The translations under genes and the position numbers were made by a program. Of a stretch of 64,000 nucleotides of DNA, positions 1 to 30,979 are shown piece by piece (position 1 is the stretch's first letter; every line of letters starts with the position of its first letter). The notes beneath the pieces are model-generated. The model was given only the letters and a program-made list of their open reading frames with translations, was not told the origin of the DNA and ran no database searches. The DNA is from Branchiostoma lanceolatum (taxonomy: Eukaryota > Chordata > Leptocardii > Amphioxiformes > Branchiostomatidae), in NCBI RefSeq assembly GCF_035083965.1, contig NC_089735.1, positions 11,716,501 through 11,780,500 of the forward strand. The letters run 5' to 3'.

Positions 1-112
1 CAGGCGTGTACAGCACGGAAACTCAGTACACATTCAGGGGACAAAATTTTAAACATGTCTATGGTGTTAGATTTAGCGTCCGTGTCACGATGGCGGATAT
101 TTGCCTAATATA

Positions 113-333
113 GTGGGCATTCGCTAAAAAGCCTTTTTTTGCTGGGCATTCGCTAAAAAGCCAGGTAAGAATCTTCAAGTTCGCTTTATTTAACTTCGGA
201 TAGATGGATTGACTTGAAACTCAGGATTAATTAATGGGAGCACAACCTGAACATATTCCAAGCAAAAAAAATTAGATTCGTGCAGCGCGGACTTCGCCAG
301 AGTGGGCGTTTGTGGGCATTCGCTAAAAAGCCT
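113..333 (+). repeat. 20-bp motif present three times in GBE1 intron 2
   Basis: The motif gggcattcgctaaaaagcc occurs at about 115-133, 144-162 and 314-332. The first two lie in close tandem; the third sits just before the GBE1 exon 2 donor on the other strand. The origin is not clear; it may be the remains of a repeat end. Confidence 0.5.
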
Positions 334-354
334 GTCCCTACAGAAGGTATTTAC

Positions 355-1319
355 TGAAGTCTCCCATGAGATAGAGTTCTTCTGCTCCAGGCGCCCACTC
401 TCGCATCACCACCCCTCCATCCTGGGTCACATGGATGCCGAAGTGCTCGTACCCACGGCTGAACTTCTCCAGGCCTCCTTCATGTTGGTTTATGTGATCC
501 AGCAAATCCAGAAAGCATTTGTACCTGAGTGTAGTATAGCAACGAAAGGAAGATTAAGATTGAAAGTGATCAGGGTGAATACAGCAAATGTACAAATTGA
601 TACTTCATTCTTTGATTAAAAGTCTGGAATACTGTTCATTATTTCTTTCCACTGAAGTCTCCTTTTTCTCTCTCTCCTAATTCAGGGGATATAAAAGTAG
701 CCCAGCACACTTATCATGAAGAGTAGAGGTGACCTGGTATGCATTGTTAAAACATGCCCCACTGACGATGACAACAGAAGAAGAAGGGGGTCTAAGATAA
801 AAATAGATACCGAGTCACTCCCAAGACGGTGTGTGTGGGGGGGGGGGGGGTCTCACGATGTAAACCAATATTCATCGAGGGGGCGTGTCTATCGTTGTAA
901 ATCACTCAAGTTTTGTAAATTATGCGAACTTTTGATACATCTATCTCGTAGGTTAAGCGTCACAAAATCATGTCATATATAGTCCACCATTGGCACATAT
1001 CATCCACACTGCGTTGATATATCGTTGATTGTCCAAACTGATAATGTATATAACGTTATACGTGATGCAACACACGTGTGTACTTTAGCGTGGGATCATA
1101 TGGTTTGTAAATCGCCTCGAAGCTCCTTTCAAAATTTTGGGTCACTTTAAGGTTGTAAATCAAAAATGTCTGCAACAAGAATACAATGCACATTCTGTGC
1201 ACCCTTTACCTTCTCTTGATCTCCTTGTCAAAGGGTTTCAAGTAAGAGTCAAGGTCATAAAGCCGGTTCAGGTCAGGCGGTGCTTGGTCGGCTTCGTCCA
1301 CATCCATTTTCGTCGCCAT
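355..1319 (-). CDS. GBE1: 1,4-alpha-glucan branching enzyme, N-terminal part (partial gene)
   Basis: Glycogen branching enzyme, a cytosolic enzyme that transfers short alpha-1,4-glucan chains to alpha-1,6 branch points. Two coding exons are seen on the minus strand. Exon 1 is 1319-1210: start codon at 1319-1317, 36 codons, donor GTAAAG, peptide beginning MATKMDVDEADQ and holding DSYLKPF. Exon 2 is 524-355: acceptor CAG at 527-525, donor GTAAAT. Across the junction the split arginine codon is restored. Exon 2 carries the family N-terminal signature FSRGYEHFGIH followed by REWAPGAEELYLMGDF, which is the start of the N-terminal carbohydrate-binding module (CBM48). The catalytic GH13 barrel lies beyond the left edge of the window. 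Known family sequence matches closely over the visible 90 residues or so; I did not run an alignment. The gene is divergent from the Piwi gene at 4653. Confidence 0.9.
525..1209 (-). other. GBE1 intron 1
   Basis: Non-coding stretch between the two GBE1 exons. It contains a poly-G run near 838-850. I see no exon or recognised repeat in it. Confidence 0.7.
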
Positions 1320-1930
1320 GTTGGATCACCTGGACGTCAGCTGATCTTGGACCAGTCCATTATCCAACAGAGAGGGGTGTAAAATCTAATCCGATTCTTG
1401 CTGATTTGTGAAGGAAAACTTCCAGTAAAAGCCACGAAAGTCGTGTCAATTAATCAAATTGAAACAAGTACAACATTTCTGAAGCCACTGTTGACGCTTA
1501 TGTCAGTTTTTAATTTTGAATTGTAAAATAGAAAGCGTAGCCTGTAGAAAAAAAATTTCAAAGTCTCAGCAATACGATTTTCCATAGAGCTACCTATCAT
1601 TTGTCAGTACAGTAAATTGTCCCCTAGTCAAATGTGTGAATACAGCCCAAATGCACAGGTAACAGTTACCATATCAATTAAAATTACGATATTTTCTGAT
1701 ATCCCGTTTTTCTGACAAACATCTTAATCTAGTGTAGGGTAGAGGCTTGAGTACACAAAACTCGACAATGTTTAAAAAATACGTTAGAATTTGCACTAAA
1801 TTTAGATTTTGCACCTGAATTATACATCACTACATCTGCTTGGAATCCTAATTCCCGGAACATGTCGGGAATTGTCGGAATTACCCGAACAGAAGCATTC
1901 GCCATTTCTCGGAAACTCGAAGCTGACGTC
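1320..1930. promoter_or_regulatory. Presumed shared promoter region of GBE1 (minus) and Piwi (plus)
   Basis: GBE1 starts at 1319 on the minus strand, and the first plausible Piwi 5' exon is just right of this stretch. No TATA box or clear initiator was identified; the call rests only on the divergent gene arrangement. Confidence 0.3.
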
Positions 1931-2040
1931 ATCACGGGAGTCCTGAAGTTTGGGAAACTGGAGAGAGTTGTTTACTCTTCGAGTCTTCCATCCACGGCGG
2001 CAAACATCTGTTGGTTTCTGGTGATGCTTTGTTGAGTTAG
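1930..2040 (+). other. Candidate non-coding first exon of the Piwi gene
   Basis: The Piwi start codon lies in an exon with an acceptor only 24 bp before it (AG at 4651-4652), so an upstream non-coding exon must exist. A good donor, gttag|gtaagcc, ends at 2040 inside a moderately CG-rich stretch divergent from GBE1. The left end and the link to 4653 are guesses; transcript data would decide. Confidence 0.3.
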
Positions 2041-2863
2041 GTAAGCCAATGGATGAGCGGATATGTATAGAATGTAGGCAAAGTTTATGGACGTACGTTT
2101 AACAAAAGATTCTTTCTTTGCGATCCGCTATAGCTTGTCCTTGCATGTCCTCAAGATGGCATTTCGGAATTTCTAACAAAATGGTGGAAACACATGTGTT
2201 TTCTTCAAAACTGCAAAGTGTCTTGTTGAGTTTAGGGAGTTGTTGTGCAGATATAACGATAGCTTCTACTCTGTAAAATGATAGAAATGTCTCGTTGGTA
2301 GGTTAGAACCTGTCCACGAGGTTTTGACGGTTGGATGAAGTTCGATAATGTATGAAACTTGACACCATGTGTGGCCTGGGGAAGGAGAACCACTTGGAAG
2401 AAGAAAGTCACGCCTGTTCAAGCAGTGTGTTTCTAGTTCACCAATCAAGCCTTGAGACATCTCTTTCTTTTTCATCCAATAATGTGTCGTTGATTCTCAT
2501 CCTTGCATCCCCTTTGTGTTATTTTAGAAACGAGCTTCCATAATTTTGTGTAAATTATTTATTTTCAGCCACAAATCAAAACCATGTTCTTTCCGTAAAG
2601 TTTACTTTTCCTGTACATAAAGCTAGATTTTTTGTAACCTCAAGTTGGCAATCTTGAACTAATAGCCTTTTATCAATATTCATAGCTGTGAATACAAAAC
2701 TTTATGGAACATTGTTGCCTGATGGACAGATGTTTTGAATTTCCTGCCTACAGGGGTCCCCTTTGTTACTAAACTGTCAAGTTGTGAAAGGAAGATCCCC
2801 AAAAACAGATATCAATTTCCTGTGTAACAGTGTGGTTCAAGCGCCACTTACTGACCAGTCTAA

Positions 2864-3586
2864 GGCCCAATTTATACAGAGTTTTTTTCAGATATCTAAA
2901 AATCCGCCGACATCTGAGCCTTAGATATCTAGACGCATTTATACACACCGACAGGAAGTACCGCAGGACTCACGCAGCGCGCTGATTGCACTCGTGACCC
3001 TATTTAACTTTTTGCGCGCGTTTCAAAATGGCGGGAGAACCGCCTGTGTTTTTCGTCATGATGAATATGGTATTCTTTCTTTATCTGACTCGCGTGTGGC
3101 TAAACACGAGGCAGCAAGCAAGGGTTGAGCGTAAGAGGCGTTTGAGGTACCGGGGAAAACGACAGCGACCGGTCAGAATCAACGCTGCGTTCCTACTCGC
3201 TGCCCTTGTCGTGGCGGAGGGGGGAGGGCCGATCCACCGAACGATCTGGCATCACGAAAGAAGTCCGTCGTCCGTTTGGGAACAAATGGTCGTTGATGCT
3301 AAGAAGTTTTCCCGCTTTATCGCCCGCCAAATATGCAAACTAGCGTGAACCCCGACCTCCAGATGTCTACTACGCGACACATTCTGTTTAGACGTCCGGC
3401 TGGAGCGGTCGGGGACTACCGCTGAGTTGTCGGGCGAATGCTTCAGAGTGGTCGGCTGAAATTTTCCCGACATCTAAAAAAACCCTCATTAAGACCATAA
3501 AATTCCTGTTTAGACACAGAAAAAAGCTGTCGCCTGGCAGATATCTGCAGTCCAGATATCTAGACAAGCTGTGTGTAAATTGGCCC
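2864..3586. mobile_element. TAA-flanked inverted-repeat element A (PIF/Harbinger-like MITE)
   Basis: Terminal inverted repeats: left starts ggcccaatttatacag; the right end, read on the other strand, starts gggccaatttacacac. Both extend into a shared gatatct block. The element is flanked by TAA at 2861-2863 and 3587-3589, the 3-bp TWA target duplication typical of PIF/Harbinger. A 106-codon open frame (3028-3348, plus) beginning MAGEPPVFFVMMN lies inside. It is basic and has no transposase motif that I recognise. Confidence 0.7.
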
Positions 3587-3589
3587 TAA

Positions 3590-4254
3590 GACCCCTTTCA
3601 CACTCAAAAAGTTTAATCGTGATTGAAGTATGATCGCGATTGAATTGATCCGATCGCGATTGAACGCAAAAAACTTTTGCATTCACACTGCTTTTCGCCA
3701 ATTGGATTAAAAAAAGCCGTGATCCGATCACGATTGAAGCACGATTGAAGCACGCTGCGTTTCACAGAAGTATACTATGTGACGCTCGTTTGAGGTCATA
3801 GGTTGAGGTCAAAGGTTCGGCATCTCCTCGCAACAAAATGGCGGGAGTCCACCAACTTTTTATAATTTTGTATCTCTGGAGAATGATCTGTAGCCGTGGA
3901 AGGGAACGCAGTCGGTGGGCTATGATCGCGTGAAGGCCTGGCGTGAATGACAATTTCACAAAGGCTTTTGTATATTGGGCTTATTGGCCTAGCTGTATAC
4001 GTAGTACAGGTAATGAACGCGGCAAGAGCTGTAGACAGGACAATCTGGGTGAGAAATCCCCGGCGATTGCGATGGAATCAATCTTAGTTCACACTCGATA
4101 TTTGATTGGATTAGAGTGGATTGATCCTCTCCAAACTATACCTCCGGGAGGTGGATCCAAACAATCTGATCCAGGGAAAATCAATCGCGATCGGATCAAT
4201 TCTGTCGCGATAATACGTTTAGTCCGATTAAACTTTTTGAGTGTGAACGGGGTC
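3590..4254. mobile_element. TAA-flanked inverted-repeat element B (PIF/Harbinger-like MITE)
   Basis: The left end gacccctttcacactcaaaa is mirrored by the right end ttttgagtgtgaacggggtc, with the inverted repeat continuing into aagtttaatcg. It is flanked by TAA at 3587-3589 and 4255-4257. The left TAA is also the right target copy of element A, so one of the two inserted at the end of the other. No coding capacity is recognised. The interior is rich in variants of gatcgcgattgaa. Confidence 0.75.
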
Positions 4255-4676
4255 TAAGAGATAAGAAATTATGAAAATCCAGAAAGGTTTGTCAGAATGC
4301 AGGGATTTGAAATTTTTTGACACTAATGCCGGTGTAGTAATGGTTTCTATTTTGATAGTCTAGACATTCACTTTTTTCTTACCCAACTTGTTTTTTTTTT
4401 CTCTTACGTAAGTCTGTAGAGGCTGTCATCCATAAGTACTTAATGTGGCCTTATTCATGGATAAATGAATGAATTGTCAATTCAACATTATTTTGTGAAT
4501 ATGTATGTTGAAGTGGTTACTAGTATTCACTTGAAGTGCAGGGCATTCGATATATCAGGTTCTGTATCTATATAGCCAGTATAACCGCCCTTTGGTGTAA
4601 CATACCAGCTTCGCGGTACTTGGTACTAGGTTTAATTTTTTCCTTCCTTTAGGTTTACATCGAGTAGTTTGTAGAG

Positions 4677-25213
<20,537 letters not shown>

Positions 25214-25224
25214 GGTCTTCTAGC

Positions 25225-25420
25225 AGTTCACAAGAAGGATGCCTACTTCATCTAAAGCTCACTGTTTACAAGAAGGATGCTTACTTCATCTAAGGCTCAC
25301 TGTTTACAAGAAGGATGCCTACTTCATCTAACGCTCACTGTTTACAAGAAGGATGCTTACTATGTCAAATGCTTACAGTTCACAAAAGAATGCTTACTTC
25401 TTCTACAGTCCACACTGTCT
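25225..25420 (+). repeat. 38-bp tandem repeat in the Piwi 3' UTR
   Basis: Five copies of a unit around acaagaaggatgcttacttc start at 25230, 25268, 25306, 25344 and 25382, an exact spacing of 38. The first begins 17 bp after the stop codon and the last is the most diverged. Confidence 0.85.
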
Positions 25421-26636
25421 GGTATTGAGGGACATGTATCTCTGATTGACCTCCGTTTGAATCTGTATTTGTCCGCCGGTATAACCAGCTATGAAGAGCT
25501 ACTTCAAGAGTTGATATGTATCTTATTACACACGCCCAGGGACAGAAGTCATAGGTCACATAGAAGCTATTGTTTAGTTTTGTAAGTTTGTTTCTTTTTA
25601 GAAAACAAGCACAACTGTCATCTTACTGCTAAGAGTGTTACAGAGTTGTGCAGTATATACATTCCCTGTGCTTTACTGGATCCATCAAAAGCCAATGTTT
25701 TTTTACTACCAAAACTTACAAAATGATGCTTGACATCAGACATGCCATGCCAATACTAAGAGAGAGAAAGCATTTGACTGTTGTGTCCCCAAGAATCAAA
25801 ATGGCAGCTGATTCCAAATTTTTTACCTTTTTTTTTAGTAAGTTAAGGATTTGGTTGTTTTGAAAGCCAGTTGGCTTTTTATTTGTTATTGTTATTGTTC
25901 TTTCGGGTTTCATGGACGTTAAGAAGCCATAATCATGACGACAGACTACCCCAACAAATTGGAAGTAACCATGATACAACAGATTTACATTGGTAGCTAT
26001 GTCAACAGATGTAGCCATGGCAACTAGATAAAAAAAACATAAGTACAACAGAACACAAGTTGCCACGGAGACAACTCAAAAGTAGTTTTGACATTGTTTG
26101 ATACCCAGTCAAGAGAAACTAGCCACAAAGTACAGAATTCCTATGATAGTGGGGCATTCATTGTTTGCTCAGGAAATAGTTTTGTTTACCTTTTTTATCT
26201 TCGTTGTGATGCTCATTTTTACTTCTGAACTCTTTGATTTTAAAGTTTTCTCAATATTTTACTGTAGTTAAAGTAAGGACTATGTTGAAGTTATTTGAAA
26301 AAAGTGTCAGTACTTTAAGTGATAAGTGTGAATAATGGTTAAAGTTTCATTTACCACCAGCTGGTTGTGCTGGAAATTTATCTTTCCATTTTTGTACCTT
26401 TGTTATGTTGTATTGTGAAGGTAGTGTGGCTGTTATTATGTTAAGGACGCCATACCTTTGTTTCCCGGTTGTTACAAAGTCATAAACAGACTCTGATGAT
26501 TTTTAGTATGCAAGAAGGCCATGGAAGAAGTACAGTGTATTAATTTAAGTTATCAGGCATCAAACTTTTGCAGTACTGTAAAAACCAAGAGTTTGCTGTA
26601 TCTTTGAGTTTGCAGTTGAGGAGAGCCACACCTCCA

Positions 26637-27081
26637 GCACGTTAAAGAACTCACCACACTTATCGAAAAGAGATGGGTCCTTTTTTACGGTGTGAGTGGA
26701 TCAAAACCTTTCGTTCTAATTGGGACCGAAGGTGATGCGGAATACACCGTGTTGTATTTCATGTATGTCATACCCACCCGAGAAAACACACATTTCAATG
26801 CCAAATGCGCCAGAAGTTGAGGGAGTTTTGTGCTCTCGAACAAAACTGTAAAAACATTGATCTAACCTCTGAATCCTGTATTCGAATTTTCGACGGCGGC
26901 GCAACCGGCGCGCTAAAAATGCATTCTTAATATTCTATGGAAGTCTGGTGATACAACTTAGAACCCCGCGTGAAACGGAAAATTATCACACGGTCCGGAA
27001 CACCCGTATGAAACGTTTTTGTGGCCCAGGTATGACATGAAAATCTTTATCGATAAGTGTGTTGGGTTTTTAATGTGCAGA
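26637..27081. mobile_element. MITE with cacacttatcga termini
   Basis: The left end gcacgttaaagaactcacca followed by cacttatcgaaaag is mirrored by the right end, read in reverse: gcacattaaaaacccaacac then acttatcgataaag. A single end also occurs near 17419-17455 in Piwi intron 12. No coding capacity. Confidence 0.65.
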
Positions 27082-27160
27082 GGCTTATCATTCTACCTTC
27101 ATAGTGATACTTTTGCACCTCCATAAGCTACCTCTATCATTCTGGTTCCCATCAAGACCA

Positions 27161-27166
27161 AATAAA
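27161..27166 (+). terminator. Likely poly(A) signal of the Piwi gene
   Basis: AATAAA in the context accaaataaaag. It lies 77 bp from the opposing signal of MOB1. Confidence 0.45.
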
Positions 27167-27242
27167 AGAATCATATGGACTCCACATTGTGTCAGCTTGT
27201 TAATAATGAAACACAACTAGGATCATCTTCACTTGAATGGGG

Positions 27243-27248
27243 TTTATT
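27243..27248 (-). terminator. Likely poly(A) signal of MOB1
   Basis: Reads AATAAA on the minus strand (tttatt on plus). It is the candidate nearest to the facing Piwi signal; it implies a 3.7-kb MOB1 3' UTR, which would be long but resembles vertebrate MOB1 genes. Nearer signals cannot be excluded. Confidence 0.4.
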
Positions 27249-30200
27249 AATATGATACAACATGAACAAAAAGGTTATCCACCACTTCTGTCTCAACCAG
27301 AATAAAATATTGCAGCATTTGTAGTTTTGTAGGAGTGGCCTAAGACAAAACGATGGGGGTGGAGGCGGTGGCTAACCTGTCAAATAGCCCTGCAAGTAGG
27401 TGTATCCCAAGTCCATGTTTATGTCAACATACAATGTGACAGGATACCTACATGTAGATATGAATTATACAGAAATTCTGTAATTCTCCATTAAGATTTC
27501 AGAGCGGTATTTCAGAGCAGTTTATATCTATTTCAGAAAAACAAAAAATTTCTACGCTCAGAGGAAAATTCTTCCATCCAAACCTAAGACGTGACTGAAA
27601 TGGCTGACATCTTGTGTCGTTGCTTTCTTGTCATAGACAAGCCCTTTGAGTAAGGCACTCCTCTGTAAATGTTTCAAGGTATATGCGCAGGACTAATATG
27701 GAATGTTATGTGTGCAAGGTTTGATAAATTGGTAGTTTGGAATTCTTTACTTGGGACTGCTTTCACAAACGAGATTCTGTCCATGCAGCACTTGAAATGT
27801 TCAGCAAAACCTGTTACATAATCAAAAGGCATTTTACTGTTACAGAATACTGTTAAGCCTAGGGCTGTTTCCAGGACCTGTCCCAGGACAAATTTGCTTG
27901 TGGGGACCATCCAAGGCCTGTGAAAAAAGTGTGATGGATAATGTCATCTTTGGCCTTTGGCCCTTGCCCCCATCCCCCAATATTATGGGACGGACAAATA
28001 TTTAAAGTTGGAGACAGCCTTTGTTAAACCATGCGAGTTTAACTGAATTTACATAAAAACAAGATGTGACCACCCCGTCTAGATTAATCAAAATAGCTGA
28101 ATTTACCCCTTCATTCAATGATGCATCTAGATCTACTGCAAACAAAAATACCAATATTTTAGGGAAATATGATATTTAGAACTAAATCATTAAATAATAA
28201 GCGTACTAAAAAATAGCTTTCCTGACCACAACTTTTACAACATTTTCCATTCCATATGGGCTCATCTGGTAGATAATATATAATTAGATAATTTGCATAA
28301 ACTGAGCAACTGCAAATTAGCATAATACTGGTAACAGACCTGATCTACCATTGATTTTTAAGCACAATAATACATGTCAATCGGGGGGGGGGGGAGATAA
28401 TAAATATGTAAGCATGACTGGCAGACCATTTGAAATACAGTATCTGGACACTACCAGAATTGTATTATTATGTGTCCATATAACCCCAAGTGGACAATCT
28501 CAAAATGTTTTGAATGATTAAGAACAGCCAACTGTGAAACATTGTTGATCAGCTGCAGTGAGAACATACATGTATACCAGATGAATCCTAGTGATCAGCA
28601 AAGGCAACACCTGTTCACATCTAGTTCATTCAACTGAAACCTAAGACTCTGTACAGATACCATGATCTTGAAGGCAGCAATATTCAAAAGTAGTACTTAT
28701 AACTAGTCTCTACCAGACTTTTCTACTGCAGTTTGCCAACCATACACCTTTAAGGCAATACCCAGGATATGTGTATTACTGTAACAGGCAAGGGGTGCTT
28801 CAGCTATCTTTTTCTCTTAGTCTCCTATAAATGTGTTGAAACTTGGAGTTTCCCCAGATTTTTGGTATCGGCCATACTCTACAGCTGACTAAATGGCAAA
28901 TTAGTCAACCTATTTGGCCAATTTCCAAATAGATCTTCCTGTAGCAAAATCGTAACTGCCGAACCAAGACTATGGACACAGTCTCGGTTAAAAGTTACGA
29001 TTTTGCCAGAAGATCTGTTAAATTTCTATTATTTTTCCATCAACCCAAGGAATTCGAATCTGATAGAGATAGAAAAAAGACTGTGCAGACAGATACTGGT
29101 GAATTGATATTAGATATTCATTATAAATGGAACACATACATTGTACCTAAATCATATTTATAAAGGGTCGCAATGAATGAGTTCTCCAATAGTGTCAACT
29201 ATTTTGGATGAAGAGCAACAAGATGGTTATTTAACAATGTACAGGGACAATACGTAGTACATAAGCTAGTTACAGGACATATATACAGAAGGATGAGACA
29301 GATATAAAATCAGCACAGCACTAATATGATATACCGTAGCACACTTGGCAGTGAAGGACCTTGAACATGTAGGGAGCAGCAGCACAGTGTGTGTGCTTTT
29401 AGCAGAAATTTTTCTGACCTAAAAATAGATTCTCTGCCTTACTATATACAATAAGAGGCTGTCAGAAATTGTTGGGAAAGAGGGAAAACAGTTACATAAG
29501 AGAATACATTGTAATATTACATTTACATTCTTGAACCAAAACTCTTTTTTTTTTCAAAGTAATATTTTTTTCTAACAGATTTTGAAGCCTACATATACAT
29601 CACCAAAATAAATACCTTATGGCATCATCAAATAATAAAAATAACCGAACAAAAAACAGGAAGAAACTAGAAAGTGCCTTTTTAGCATAGACTGATGGTT
29701 TCACCATTGTAACCGTTTCTTTGCACTTCAACTTTTGACCCTGCCAACCTAATGTGAGGCGTATTATGGGAAATTCAACTGTGTGCCTAGTTACCAGTAA
29801 CTAGGGTATGCAATTTAGTAACAAAGAACTTAAAATCTCTCGTCTAAGTCTTAAACATCTCTGGAGTGGACCACAATGAAGAATTCTGTGTCCATTTTTA
29901 CTATCGCATGCAACAGTAAACAATACGTTAGCTCCTCATCTGATAATTACAAACAAACTACACTTATCACCAGGAAAAGTGCCAATAAAATCATTCCTCA
30001 CTACTGGATCAAACTTTGTGGTGGGTGGCTACACCATATTTGACGTTCCGGTCTCCTAATTTTTGAGGATCTGGCTTAAGTAACATTTGTGTGTAAGAAT
30101 CACTGTAATGAAAGACTACATTCTTTCCATCGATGAAGGAATCAAGTCATTCATTGCACGTTTCTTGTTGGACAGTTTGCTTGGGGAGTACTTGATGTAT

Positions 30201-30979
30201 CTTGACAATGTGTGTTGTAAGACTGACTTCTACCGTTTCTTTGAAACACAATCTTTGAGTCACTGCTAAATCTTCTACTGCACTGCCATGACATGAACTA
30301 TAGAATTTGGTAAACCTGGCCCTTCAAAAATGCTCCTTGTTTTGTCTATCTATGGAATCTATTACCAATTCCTGAGATTAAAGTTACTTTGATATCCCAG
30401 GGGTTCACTACCTAAGGCATACCTCCAATTCACGGGGGTAAATATTATCAACTATCTGTATGGCCACTGTTGTATCCTCTCTTCCCTGTCTTCTGAAAAT
30501 ATATTCCATTGTACATCTCTAGGTAGCTTTATCATTAATATTGTTATGAGTTTAATGTACAACTAACCAATATTTCTGGTTAATACCATCTTACCTATCT
30601 AGAAGCCAATATGTATACACCATGTTCCTCATTCGGGTTAATTTTTTTGGCTTTCAAAACAAAACAAAACCTTAACAATGTTTTTTTTTTACAACAAACC
30701 ATAACCGTCCCTGAGCCTTTCAACTGGCAAATCTGGGAGTACCTTTTTAGGAAATCACAACAAACTTGAAATAAAGAATGTTGTTGATGCCGTACTCTGT
30801 ATTGCAACCAAAGGTTTTACTTTTGAGTTAACGTCACAGGATCAAAGAAATTGTCTCCACAAAATGTTATTCTGATTCAAAGTAATACAAACAGCTAAAC
30901 TTCCTTCCAACGCAGATACGTTGCGTTTGTGAGAACTTAAGAGTATACAGACTGGCTCCGAGTTCCCCCCTCCCCTATT
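27249..30979 (-). other. Inferred MOB1 3' UTR
   Basis: No exon with family similarity is found between the MOB1 stop codon and the signal at 27243. Contents: poly-G at 28384-28394, a hairpin at 28931-29016, otherwise AT-rich unique-looking sequence. Confidence 0.4.
28931..29016. repeat. Hairpin in the MOB1 3' UTR
   Basis: The left arm agatcttcctgtagcaaaat followed by cgtaac is mirrored by gttacgattttgccagaaga then tct; the inner parts gaaccaagact / agtctcggtt also pair. It could form an imperfect stem of about 35 bp. Confidence 0.65.

Larger units (their letters stand above)
25214..27185 (+). other. Inferred Piwi 3' UTR
   Basis: From the stop codon to the AATAAA at 27161-27166. No splice site or other gene was recognised in between. 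It contains the 38-bp repeat and a MITE at 26637-27081. An earlier poly(A) site is possible; transcript data would decide. Confidence 0.45.

Noticed and set aside
302..619. Plus-strand open frame of 105 codons
   Set aside because: It is the shadow of GBE1 exon 2 on the minus strand, where the family match is unmistakable.
3028..3348. Open frame MAGEPPVFF... inside MITE A as a host gene
   Set aside because: It lies wholly inside an inverted-repeat element and shows no family match; at most a decayed transposon frame.
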